Shown here: one piece after another, positions 7,956 through 18,304 of the stretch
How positions within the stretch are numbered: the stretch's first letter is position 1
Layout of the letters: the number at the start of each line of letters is the position of its first letter
Origin: Georgenia satyanarayanai
GTDB taxonomy: Bacteria; Actinomycetota; Actinomycetes; Actinomycetales; Actinomycetaceae
Direction of reading: 5' to 3'
Assembly: GCF_023715365.1 (NCBI RefSeq)
Contig: NZ_JAMBNZ010000004.1
Coordinates: forward strand, 62,001 to 126,000
DNA length: 64,000 nt
The notes under the pieces: generated by a model
The model's input: only the letters and a program-made list of their open reading frames with translations
Told to the model about the DNA's origin: nothing
Database searches by the model: none
Program-made: the position numbers and the translations under genes

Positions 7956-8000
7956 GGCACGTGGCGGCGGCAGCGATGAGGTGGGCCGCCGCCACGTGCC
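7956..8000. terminator. Bidirectional hairpin between convergent operons
   Basis: Perfect 16-bp arms (7956-7971 and 7985-8000) with a 13-nt loop, followed on the plus strand by TTCTTCC. It lies between the cobW-type gene and the convergent xdhC-like gene and probably ends both transcripts. Confidence 0.75.
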
Positions 8001-8058
8001 TTCTTCCTGCGGGGCGCGCGCGGTACCCCGGCACCAGGCTGCACGACAGCAGGAGCAC

Positions 8059-9153
8059 CTACGGCCGGCGAGCCGGTCGGGTGCCGCCGAGGCGACGGCT
8101 TCCCTCGACCGAGACGGACCGGTCCCGATGGATCGGGCCGCCGCTGCGGCCCAGGGGGACACCGCTGCCCCGGCGGCGAGTGGCGATGATCTCCGCGACG
8201 ACCGACACAGCGGTCTCGTGCGGCGTGATGCCGCCCAGGTCCAAGCCGATCGGCGAGTGCAGCCGCGCCAGGTCCTCGTCGCCCAGGCCACGCCGACGCA
8301 GGCGGTCCAGGCGGTCGTGATGAGTCCGGCGGCTGCCCATGACGCCGATGTAGCCAGCAGGTGACCGGATGGCCACCTCGATGACCGGCTCGTCGAACCG
8401 CGCGTCGTGGGTGATGACGCAGATGGCGGTGTCCGAGGCGATCTCGATGTCGGCGAGGTACTGCTGCGGCCAGGCGGCCACCACCTCGTCCGCGCTGCGG
8501 AACCGCTCGGCCGTGGCGAACGCGGGTCGGGCGTCGCACACGGTGACGTGGAAGCCGACGAGACTGGCGACGTCGGCGATCGCCCCGGCGAAGTCCACCG
8601 CGCCGATCACGATGAGTCGGGGCCGGGGGGTGATGAGCTCGACGAACAGCCGGCGCCCCGCCACGATGACGGTGCCGTCGGCGCCGGCCTCCCGGGCCAG
8701 GTCCCAGGCCCGTTGCTCCCGCGGCTCGACCCACCCGTCCGGGCGCACGAGACGCACGCGTCCCGCCGCGGACCCGTCGAGCTCCGTGACGAGGGCGGCG
8801 TGGCTCTGCGAGCGCCGAGCCTCCACGACGGCCCGCAGGTCGAGGTCGGCGGGGTCCAGGCGCTGGATGAACACCTCGATCTCCCCACCGCAGGTCATCC
8901 CCGGACCGAGGGCCAGATCATCCCCGACGCCGTAGCGCACGGTCTGGACCTGGCCGTCGGCCAGCACCTGCTCGCAGCGGGCGAACAGGTCGGACTCGAT
9001 GCAGCCCACGGACACGCTGCCCTGGACCGCCCCGGTGGAGGACATGGCCATGGCCGCGCCGGGGCGGCGCGGGGCTGAGCGCTCGACGTCGACCACCGTG
9101 GCCAGCGCGTAACGCCCCCGCCATGACTGCAGCTCCTCGACGATGCTCAGCAC
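8059..9153 (-). CDS. XdhC/CoxF-family molybdenum hydroxylase maturation protein
   Basis: A 364-residue XdhC-like protein. An N-terminal domain (ALATVVDVERSAPRRPGAAM to CGGEIEVFIQ) is followed by a Rossmann-like domain (RLIVIGAVDFAGAIADVASL) and the conserved SPAGYIGVMGSRRTH and LHSPIGLDLGG motifs. Members bind molybdenum cofactor and help sulfurate and insert it into xanthine dehydrogenase-type enzymes. The GTG at 9153 follows GGGAG by 6 nt and lies 20 nt after the iron-sulfur subunit stop, making it the fourth gene of the trimeric hydroxylase operon. It is about 95 residues longer than the XdhC of the neighbouring xdh operon, so each hydroxylase seems to have its own maturation factor. The stretch after residue 330 is low-complexity and Arg/Gly-rich. 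Confidence 0.82.
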   Translation of the reverse strand: MLSIVEELQSWRGRYALATVVDVERSAPRRPGAAMAMSSTGAVQGSVSVGCIESDLFARCEQVLADGQVQTVRYGVGDDLALGPGMTCGGEIEVFIQRLDPADLDLRAVVEARRSQSHAALVTELDGSAAGRVRLVRPDGWVEPREQRAWDLAREAGADGTVIVAGRRLFVELITPRPRLIVIGAVDFAGAIADVASLVGFHVTVCDARPAFATAERFRSADEVVAAWPQQYLADIEIASDTAICVITHDARFDEPVIEVAIRSPAGYIGVMGSRRTHHDRLDRLRRRGLGDEDLARLHSPIGLDLGGITPHETAVSVVAEIIATRRRGSGVPLGRSGGPIHRDRSVSVEGSRRLGGTRPARRP

Positions 9154-9173
9154 CGTGCTCCCGTCCCTCGCGC

Positions 9174-9653
9174 TCAGTCGGCCGCGCGGGCGGCCTGCCG
9201 GTCGGCGGAGGCGTGCACGGCCTGGAGGATCTTCTCGTAGCCGGTGCACCGGCACAGGTTGCCGGCCAACGCCTCACGGATCTCGGCATCGTCGGGGTGG
9301 GCGTTGCGGCGCAGCAGGTCGTGCACCGCGACCACCAGTCCGGGGGTGCAGAAGCCGCACTGCACGGCGCCGCACCTGATGAACTCCTCCTGGACCGGGT
9401 GCAGGTCCTCGCCGTCGGCGATGCCCTCCACGGTGATGATGTCCCGCCCCTGCACCTGAGGAGCTGCGATCAGGCAGGAGCAGACGAGGACGTCGTCGAC
9501 ATAGACCGAGCAGGAACCGCACTCCCCCTGCTCGCAGGCGCCCTTGGCGCCAGGCAGGCCGACGCGGTCGCGCAGCATGTCCAGCAGGCTCTCGGTAGGG
9601 CGGACGTCCTCGACCTCCCGCTCGACCCCGTTGATCGTGGCTGTCACTCGCAT
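9174..9653 (-). CDS. Molybdenum hydroxylase small subunit, two [2Fe-2S] clusters (CoxS-like)
   Basis: A 159-residue iron-sulfur subunit. The plant-type cluster uses C40, C45 and C48 (GACEQGECGSC) plus a later Cys in LVCSCL. The second, helical cluster uses CGFCTPG and CRCTGY. It passes electrons from the molybdenum site to FAD in a three-subunit hydroxylase. The ATG at 9653 has AAGGG upstream inside the end of the FAD subunit gene, which it overlaps by 10 nt. The architecture (separate S, M and L subunits) differs from the fused xdhA of the adjacent operon, marking a second, independent enzyme. Confidence 0.92.
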   Translation of the reverse strand: MRVTATINGVEREVEDVRPTESLLDMLRDRVGLPGAKGACEQGECGSCSVYVDDVLVCSCLIAAPQVQGRDIITVEGIADGEDLHPVQEEFIRCGAVQCGFCTPGLVVAVHDLLRRNAHPDDAEIREALAGNLCRCTGYEKILQAVHASADRQAARAAD

Positions 9654-10570
9654 GTCGTCATCCCTTCTCCGTCCCGACCTGCTCGGCAGCCGGTCGGCCG
9701 CCGGTCACCGTGTCGATACTCCGACCACGCCCAGCTCAACGTGCGTCGCGCCATCACACCGACGGCGCTGCGGCGGTAGCCGGCGGTGCTGCGGACGTCG
9801 TCGATCGGAGCGGTGCAGCCGGCCACCTGTCGTCCGAACTCGGCGACCAGGCTCTCGGGCAGCTCCGCCCGGGAGTGCCAGTACCCTCCCTCGTCGAGCG
9901 TGCCGGCCAGGAACTCCTCGGCGGCCACGGCCTGCAGCGGGGTGGGGCCCACCGAGCCCATGCCGATGCCCACCCGGCCGGCGCGCGGGTGCAGGGTGAG
10001 CGCGACACTGGCCACCGAGATGACCATGGCGTTGCGGGTGCCGATCTTGGAGTACTGCTGGGGGCCGGTGTCGGTGGGAACCCAGATCGCGACGATGAGC
10101 TCGTCGGAGGCCACGCAGTTGCGCTTGACACCGGTGAAGAAGTCGGCGACCGGGACGTGCCGGGTGCCGTCGACCCCGCGGATCTCCACCTCGGCGCGGG
10201 TGGCGATGAGCGTGGGCGCGCTGTCGCCGGCCGGCGAGGCGGCGCCGAGGTTCCCGCCGACGGTGCCGCGGTTGCGGATCTGCGGGGAGCCCACGGTGCG
10301 CGAGGCGATCGCCAGGCCGGGCAGGTCCCGGCCGAGCTCGGACAGCACCCGGGTGTACGGGACGGCGGCGCCGAGGCGGATCCGCTCGCCCTCCCGCCAC
10401 CATCGGCCGGCATCCTCCAGCCGGGTCATGTCCATGAGGGGAGCCGGCCGGCGGTGATCGAAGTTGAACTCCACCATCAGGTCGGTGCCACCGGCGATCG
10501 GCAGCAGACCTGGCGTCTGTGCACGTGCCTGCAGTGCCTCGTCCCAGGTGGTCGGCTGGAAGAAGTTCAT
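9644..10570 (-). CDS. Molybdenum hydroxylase FAD-binding medium subunit (CoxM-like)
   Basis: A 308-residue FAD subunit. LLPIAGGTDLMVEF is the N-terminal pyrophosphate loop. The middle motif TVGSPQIRNRGTVGGNLGAASPAGD is the usual IRNxxTxGGN FAD signature of this family, followed by DFFTGVKR and the CO-dehydrogenase-flavoprotein C-terminal domain. It would hand electrons from the iron-sulfur subunit to NAD or another acceptor. The ATG overlaps the stop of the large subunit by one base (TGATG). About the last 25 residues (RHGDRRPTGCRAGRDGEG) are charged and unlike the family core. Confidence 0.92.
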   Translation of the reverse strand: MNFFQPTTWDEALQARAQTPGLLPIAGGTDLMVEFNFDHRRPAPLMDMTRLEDAGRWWREGERIRLGAAVPYTRVLSELGRDLPGLAIASRTVGSPQIRNRGTVGGNLGAASPAGDSAPTLIATRAEVEIRGVDGTRHVPVADFFTGVKRNCVASDELIVAIWVPTDTGPQQYSKIGTRNAMVISVASVALTLHPRAGRVGIGMGSVGPTPLQAVAAEEFLAGTLDEGGYWHSRAELPESLVAEFGRQVAGCTAPIDDVRSTAGYRRSAVGVMARRTLSWAWSEYRHGDRRPTGCRAGRDGEGMTTCE

Positions 10571-12942
10571 CAGGCACTCCTCGCTGCCACGGTCACCTGA
10601 ACACCCTCGTCGACGTCGACGATGTGCTCCGGACGCACGGGCGCACGCACCAGGTCCAGGCCCGTGGCATCACGTAGCGCGTTGAGGACTGCCGGTGTGG
10701 AGGACAGGTTGGGCGGCTCCCCGACGCCGTTGAGCCCGTACGGGGAGTCCGGGTGCGGGAACTCGAAGATGTCCACGGGCATCGGTGGCACGTCCAGGAT
10801 CGTGGGGATGAGGTAGTCGGTGAAGGAGGGGTTGAGGAGCTTGCCCTCCGGGCTGAACAGCAGCTCCTCCATCACCGCCAGACCCAGGCCCTGGGCGTTG
10901 CCACCGTGGATCTGGCCCTCCACGGCCATCGGGTTCAGCGCCTTGCCCACGTCCTCGGCGGTGGCGAGCTCGACCACCTTGACGAGGCCGAGCTCCACGT
11001 CCACGTCCACCACCGCGCGGTGCGCGCAGAAGGCGAACGCGATGTGCGCGTTCCCCTGTCCTGTCTCCGGGTCGATGGGCTCGGTGGGCCGGTGCCGGTA
11101 GACGTGGTGGCCCTCGATCGTCTCGGTGCCGACGGCCTCGGCCAGGGACATGCACGCTGCGCCGCTCGTGAGCTCCACGACGACACCGTCCTCCAGCGCG
11201 AGGCCGGCCGCGGGGATGCCCAGCCGGGTGGCAGCGCGCTCGAGGACCTGCGCGCGGACCTGGGCGCAGGCACCGGTGACCGCGCCCATGGACATCCAGG
11301 ACATCCGCGAGGCCGAGGCCGAGCCGGCGTCGCCGATCAGCGTGTTCGCAGGCAGCACCACGACGCGCTCCACCCCGAGCTCGGTGGTCACCGCCTGCGC
11401 CTGCAGGGTCGTGACGCCCTGGCCCATCTCGGCGGCAGCGGTGTGCACCGAGGCGATAGGCGCTCCGCCGGCCACGCTGAGACTGACCCGCGCGGTGCAC
11501 ACGTCGTCGACGCCGCCCGAGTAGCCGATGGCCTTGATGCCGATGGCGTAACCCACACCGCGGCGCACCCCTTCACCGTGGGTGGTGTTGGAGACGCCCC
11601 CGGGCAGGTCACGCAGGTCAGCCGCACCGACGCGCGCGGGCGGCAGGGGACGGTCACGCACGGCCTCCAGCAGCTCTCGCACCGGGACGGGACCGTCCAC
11701 CGGTTGGCCGGTGGGCAGGACGGTGCCCTCGACCATCGCGTTCTTCAGCCGCAGCTCCATGGGGTCCATGCCGAGCGCCTTCGCGAGCTTGTCCATGTTG
11801 GACTCGACGCCGTAGATGCCTTGGACGGCACCGAAGCCGCGCATGGCTCCGCAGGGCGGGTGGTTGGTGTACACGACGCGGCCGTTGATCTCCGCGTTGG
11901 GGACGTCGTAGGCCCCCGCCACGAAGTAGCAGCAGTTGGCCAGCACCACCTGGGAGGTGGAGGTGTAGGCCCCACCATCCATGAGCACGTCCACCTTGAC
12001 GTAGACGATGGTGCCGTCCTTCTTGGCGCCGTGCTCGAAACGCATCGTGGCGGGGTGGCGGTGCACGTGGCCGTAGAACGACTCGCGCCGGTCGTAGACC
12101 ATGCGGGCCGGTCGGTTGAGGTGCAGGGCGATGAGGCAGGCATGCAGCTGGACCGAGAGATCCTCCTTGCCGCCGAAGGCGCCACCGATGCCGGCCATGT
12201 GCAGGCGCACCTTGTCCTCGGGAAGGTCGAGGCAGGGCGCCATCTGTTTGCGATCGGTGTGCAGCCACTGGCAGGAGATGTACAGGTCCACCCCGCCGTC
12301 CTCGCCGGGCAGCGCCAGGCCGGACTCGGGCCCCAGAAAGGCCTGGTCCTGCATGCCGACCTCGTAGGTGTCGCTGACGACGACGTCGGCCGCGGCTCGC
12401 GCGGCGTCCATGTCCCCGTGCCTGATCGTCAGGTCCCGGATGACGTTGCCGCCTGCCCAGTCCTCGTGCACGACGCGCTGGCCCGGGTCGGCGGCGCTCC
12501 CCGGGTCCAGGAGCGGCTCCCAGGGCTCGTACACGACATCGACGAGTCTGGCGGCCTGCGCGGCCAGGACTGGGTCGTCGGCGGCGACGAGCGCCACCGG
12601 CTCGCCCTCGTACCGGACCCGGTCGATGGCGAGCACCGGCTGGTCCGAGACTTTCATGCCGTAGGTCTTGGCGCCGGGCACGTCCTCATGGGTGAGGACG
12701 GCGTGCACCCCCGGCACTGCCAGGGCGCGGGAGACGTCGATGCTCCTGATGGCGGCCGCCGGGTGCGGGCTGCGGACGGTGACGCCGAAGACCTCGCCGT
12801 CGACGCTGAGGTCGGAGGAGTAGGCGAACTGGCCGGTGACCTTCAAAGGGCCGTCCGGGCGTGGTGCGCTGACACCGATACCGGAGCCGGTTCGCGACTC
12901 CGTGGCGCTCAGCAGGGCGGAACTCCGTGGCGGGGACGTCAT
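10570..12942 (-). CDS. Molybdenum hydroxylase large subunit (xanthine dehydrogenase family, CoxL-like)
   Basis: A 790-residue molybdopterin-binding subunit. Recognisable segments are the N-terminal domain (PLKVTGQFAYSSDL), GIGGAFGGKED, GAMRGFGAVQG, the cofactor loop AAEMGQGV, and GVGEPPNL near the C-terminus with the catalytic Glu. Start 12942 is chosen because AAGGAG lies 6 nt before it; the in-frame ATG at 12957 overlaps that site. It hydroxylates an N-heteroaromatic ring or aldehyde with water as the oxygen source; the substrate is unknown. It differs clearly from the XdhB in the next operon (for example GIGGAFGG against MGGGFGG). Operon order is large, FAD, iron-sulfur, XdhC-like. A promoter about 330 nt upstream is proposed. 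Confidence 0.9.
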   Translation of the reverse strand: MTSPPRSSALLSATESRTGSGIGVSAPRPDGPLKVTGQFAYSSDLSVDGEVFGVTVRSPHPAAAIRSIDVSRALAVPGVHAVLTHEDVPGAKTYGMKVSDQPVLAIDRVRYEGEPVALVAADDPVLAAQAARLVDVVYEPWEPLLDPGSAADPGQRVVHEDWAGGNVIRDLTIRHGDMDAARAAADVVVSDTYEVGMQDQAFLGPESGLALPGEDGGVDLYISCQWLHTDRKQMAPCLDLPEDKVRLHMAGIGGAFGGKEDLSVQLHACLIALHLNRPARMVYDRRESFYGHVHRHPATMRFEHGAKKDGTIVYVKVDVLMDGGAYTSTSQVVLANCCYFVAGAYDVPNAEINGRVVYTNHPPCGAMRGFGAVQGIYGVESNMDKLAKALGMDPMELRLKNAMVEGTVLPTGQPVDGPVPVRELLEAVRDRPLPPARVGAADLRDLPGGVSNTTHGEGVRRGVGYAIGIKAIGYSGGVDDVCTARVSLSVAGGAPIASVHTAAAEMGQGVTTLQAQAVTTELGVERVVVLPANTLIGDAGSASASRMSWMSMGAVTGACAQVRAQVLERAATRLGIPAAGLALEDGVVVELTSGAACMSLAEAVGTETIEGHHVYRHRPTEPIDPETGQGNAHIAFAFCAHRAVVDVDVELGLVKVVELATAEDVGKALNPMAVEGQIHGGNAQGLGLAVMEELLFSPEGKLLNPSFTDYLIPTILDVPPMPVDIFEFPHPDSPYGLNGVGEPPNLSSTPAVLNALRDATGLDLVRAPVRPEHIVDVDEGVQVTVAARSA

Positions 12943-13276
12943 GATGATCTCCTTCATGGACCACCGGCGAGATGCGTGCGCCGGTGCCGGCTGTGCTCAT
13001 GGCTGCGTCGCTGCTGCCCCCGTGGGAGCCACGTCAGCGCCGTCGCTTGCACACACACCGGTTGAGGTGCCCCCTGGCACGCGCATCGTGGCGGCCCCCG
13101 GGCATCAGGGCGTTGGGTCGAGACATCGAGGAGACCGGGTCGCGGTACTCCTCTTCCGTACCTCCTCGGGGTCGAACGTTCCCACCCCGGCCGCGGAACA
13201 GTGCACCTACGGGTTGCCGCCATTGCCTCGACGGCACAGTGAGTGCTCCTGCGTTGGCGCACCCACTCCACGCGCA

Positions 13277-13305
13277 ATCATATCGCCCACCCCTGTGCTC
13301 GGCCA
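13277..13305 (-). promoter_or_regulatory. Putative promoter of the trimeric hydroxylase operon
   Basis: On the reverse strand TGGCCG (13300-13305), 17-nt spacer, TATGAT (13277-13282). The -10 is near consensus; the -35 is weak. It is far from the first start codon (about 330 nt), which lowers confidence. Confidence 0.4.
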
Positions 13306-13345
13306 CCCCTCCACGCGCGCGACCTGCGGGTCACGCGCCCAGCCT

Positions 13346-13371
13346 CCCCCGCCCCCCGCTGCCGGCGGGGG
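13346..13371 (-). terminator. Terminator of the xdhA-xdhB-xdhC operon
   Basis: An 8-bp all-GC stem (13346-13353 with 13364-13371) and a 10-nt loop, starting 2 nt after the xdhC stop codon. Confidence 0.6.
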
Positions 13372-13373
13372 TG

Positions 13374-14179
13374 TCACTGGCGCGCAGGGTCGGACTCCAG
13401 GGACTGCACCAGTGCGGCTGCGGCGCTGATCGCGATCACCGGAGGGGACTTTCCCACGACGCCTGGAATCCCGATGGGACACGCGATCGTGGCGATCGCG
13501 GCGTCGTCGTGGCCGGCCTCGCGCAGGCGCTTGCGGAAACGCGACCACTTCACCCGCGAACCGATGAGCCCCACGCCGGCCAGGTCGCCGCGGGTCAAGG
13601 CTGCATCGCACAGGACGAGGTCCTCGGCGTGGTCGTGGGTCATGACGAGCACGTGCGAGCCGGTCGGCAGGGAACCCAGGACGGTCTCCGGGGCCGGCGC
13701 GTGGTGGACGTGGACGTCGGCGGGCCCCACGACGCCCCCGAGGCGCTCGCCGGTGAGCTGGTCCGCGCGGCTGTCGACCAGGTGCAGCGCGACCGGCAGC
13801 CGGGCCAGTATCTGCGCCAGCTCCAGACCGACGTGGCCAATGCCGAAGACCGCCACCGTGGCACGGGAACGCAAGGGCTCGAGCAGGAGCGTCACCTCGC
13901 CCCCGCAGCACTGGTTGCCGTGGGCGGTGACGGCATGCTCGTTGAGCGACATCACCATGGTCTGCGGCTCGGTGGTGCCGTCGTCGAGGATCTCGCGTGC
14001 CCGGTCGGTGGCGGTGGCCTCGAGGTTGCCCCCGCCGATGCTGTCCCAGGCGTCCTCGGCGGACACCACCATCTTGGCCCCCTGCTCGCGCGGAGCGTGC
14101 CCGCGCACCTGCGCGACCGTGACCAGCACCCCGGGCCGGCCGGTCGCCCGCAGGTGCACGGCAGCGGCCAGCCAGTCCA

Positions 14180-14180
<1 letters not shown>
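13374..14180 (-). CDS. xdhC: XdhC, xanthine dehydrogenase maturation protein
   Basis: A 268-residue XdhC. The N-terminal domain carries GRPGVLVTVAQVRGHAPRE, SIGGGNLEA and the CCGGEVTLLLEP motif with the conserved Cys pair. The C-terminal Rossmann domain has VAVFGIGHVGLELA, GLIGSRVKWSRF and ACPIGIPG. It binds molybdenum cofactor, promotes its sulfuration and inserts it into XdhB. The start codon overlaps the xdhB stop (TGATG); a GTG one codon earlier is an alternative. Last gene of the operon, followed at once by a hairpin. Confidence 0.92.
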
Positions 14181-16566
<2,386 letters not shown>

Positions 16567-16570
<4 letters not shown>

Positions 16571-18033
16571 CGTGCCACCTCCAGTGTCTCGCTCTGCTCG
16601 TTCTCGGCGTAGAAGCGCAGCAGGGCCTGCTCGAGCATCGCGCTGCGGTACCGCGAGCTCGCCCGGTGGTCGTCCAGTGGCGTGCCTTCCTGCGCCATGA
16701 TCGCCGCCGCAGTCATGACCGTCTCCTGGCTCCACCTGGTGCCGACAAGGGCCTCCTCGGTGGCCCGCGCGCGCAACGGGGTGGCCGCCACACCTCCGAG
16801 GCCGATCCGCACAGCGCGGACGGTTCCTTCCTCGATGCTGGCCGCAATGGCGATGGCAACGCTGGAGATGTCGTCGAAGCGTCGCTTGGCGACCTTGTAA
16901 AAGGCCGAGTGCTCGGCCAGCGGAAGCGGGATCCGCACCGCCCGGATGATCTCCCCCGGCTCCTTGCGGGTCCGTCGGTAGCCCGTGAAGTAGTCAGCGA
17001 GCGCGATCGTGCGCTCCCCCTGCCGGCCCGCGAGGACGAGGTCGGCACCCAGCGCGAGCAGCGCCGGAGCCGCGTCCCCGATGGGGGAGGCCGTGCCGAG
17101 ATTGCCGCCCAGCGTGGCCCCGTTGCGGATGAGACGAGAGGCGAACTGTGGGAACAGCTCGGCCAGCATCGGCACCCGCCCGGCCAGCGCGCGCTCGATC
17201 TCCGAGAGAGTCAGCGCCGCGCCGATCTGGATGTGGTCCTCAGCGACGGTCAGCCCACGCAGCTCCTCGAGCCGGTCGACAGCGATGATCTGCCGCGGTC
17301 GGCTGTGCCGCAGGTTGAGCTCCACCCCCACGTCGGTGGCGCCCGCGACGACGACTGCGTCGGGCTGCTCGTCGAGCAGCTCGAGCAGCTCGGCGAGAGT
17401 CTGCGGACGGGAGAACCGGGTGCCGTCGGAGGCGTGTCGGGTGTGGCGCGGCGGCGGTGCCGGCTGCTCACGCCGCTCGGCCAGCGGGTCGCCGCCTGCA
17501 GGCTCCGTGAGCGCGTAGGCGGCGTCGCGGATGGGACGGTAGCCGGTGCAGCGGCACAGGTTCCCGCTCAGCGCGTGGAGGTCGAAACCGTTGGGTCCCG
17601 TGTGGCCTCCCGCATCCTGCGGCGCCGTCGCCCGCTCAGGGCGGTAGTACTCGGCCGCCATGGCGCACACGAAGCCCGGGGTGCAGTACCCGCACTGCGA
17701 CCCGCCCCGTTCGGCCATCTCACGCTGGACGGGGTGCAGGTCCTGCTCGACGCAGGCGCCACCGGCCTTGCCCAGCCCCTCTGCGGTCACGACTTCCTGC
17801 CCGTCGAACGCCATCACCGGGGGCAGGCAGGCATTGACCGAGGTCCACCGGCTCCCGCCCGCGCCGTCCGGACGTGCCACGAGCACCGCACAGGCACCGC
17901 ACTCCCCCTCGGCGCACCCCTCCTTCGCGCCGGTCAGCCCCTCGGCACGTAACCAGTCGAGCAGGTTCGTGTAGGTGCCACAGTTGACAACTTCCCGGGA
18001 CCGTCCGTTGACGGTCACCTCGATGCGCCCCAT
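16567..18033 (-). CDS. xdhA: Xanthine dehydrogenase FAD/iron-sulfur subunit (fused)
   Basis: A 488-residue fusion of the two electron-transfer modules. Residues 1-175 hold two [2Fe-2S] sites (C40, C45, C48 in GCAEGECGAC; CGYCTPGFVC; NLCRCTGYRP). A variable linker of about 35 residues leads to the FAD domain (VVVAGATDVGVELNL, IRNGATLGGNLGTASPIGD). It takes electrons from XdhB and reduces NAD. GAGGAG lies 6 nt before the ATG. First gene of the xdh operon; its 5' leader has the promoter TTGCCG-17-TAGTGT and the foldable GGCATGG/CCATGCC element shared with the guanine deaminase operon. Confidence 0.95.
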
Positions 18034-18096
18034 TGCTCACTCCTCGTCGAGTCGGGCTTTACAGGTGCTCCGCTGCATCCCGTGAGGACTGCCGGG

Positions 18097-18158
18097 CAGA
18101 GGCATGGTTTTGTTGTTCTGGTCGACCACCGGGCTGCTAGGTATCCATGCCGAACGAC
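18097..18158 (-). ncRNA. Conserved foldable 5' leader of xdhA (candidate riboswitch, copy A)
   Basis: The xdhA leader RNA starts with GTCGTTCGGCATGG and ends with AAAACCATGCCTCTG. The complementary heptamers GGCATGG and CCATGCC (plus-strand 18145-18151 and 18101-18107) close a 37-nt loop that contains ATACCT, CCCGG, a small inner hairpin (TGGTCGACCA) and AAAA. The same two blocks, with a 35-nt loop, precede guanine deaminase. The element starts about 10 nt after the predicted transcription start, so it is transcribed. A small hairpin CTGCC-GGCAG follows it. I cannot match it to the classical purine aptamer. A DNA-binding protein site is the alternative. Confidence 0.55.
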
Positions 18159-18174
18159 AGCGCGGTAGACAGCG

Positions 18175-18203
18175 ACACTACTCCCCGGTTCTCCCCACGG
18201 CAA
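18175..18203 (-). promoter_or_regulatory. xdhA promoter
   Basis: On the reverse strand TTGCCG (18198-18203), 17-nt spacer, TAGTGT (18175-18180). The guanine deaminase promoter has identical boxes, the same spacing and the same 16-nt distance to the conserved leader. Confidence 0.65.
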
Positions 18204-18304
18204 GGTAATCGAAATCAAATTTTCACATGGCGGACATCAGACGCAACGCCCTGTCCGTGGCGGCGGACGCCGGAGCCCGTGCGCCGGCGCCCGCCTCGGT
18301 CTGG

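Larger units (their letters stand above)
12943..13373. promoter_or_regulatory. 431-bp gap upstream of the trimeric hydroxylase operon
   Basis: No coding frame here looks real. The gap holds the terminator of the xdh operon (13346-13371) and a leftward promoter candidate (13277-13305), leaving a 5' leader of over 300 nt. The TTGCATGCAA operator is absent; only a half-site ATTGC overlaps the -10. The GGCATGG leader element found before xdhA and guaD is also absent. Confidence 0.5.

Noticed and set aside
13321-13371. 6C-type actinobacterial RNA with C-rich loops
   Set aside because: Only one clear hairpin is present and it fits a terminator for the xdh operon directly after the stop codon.
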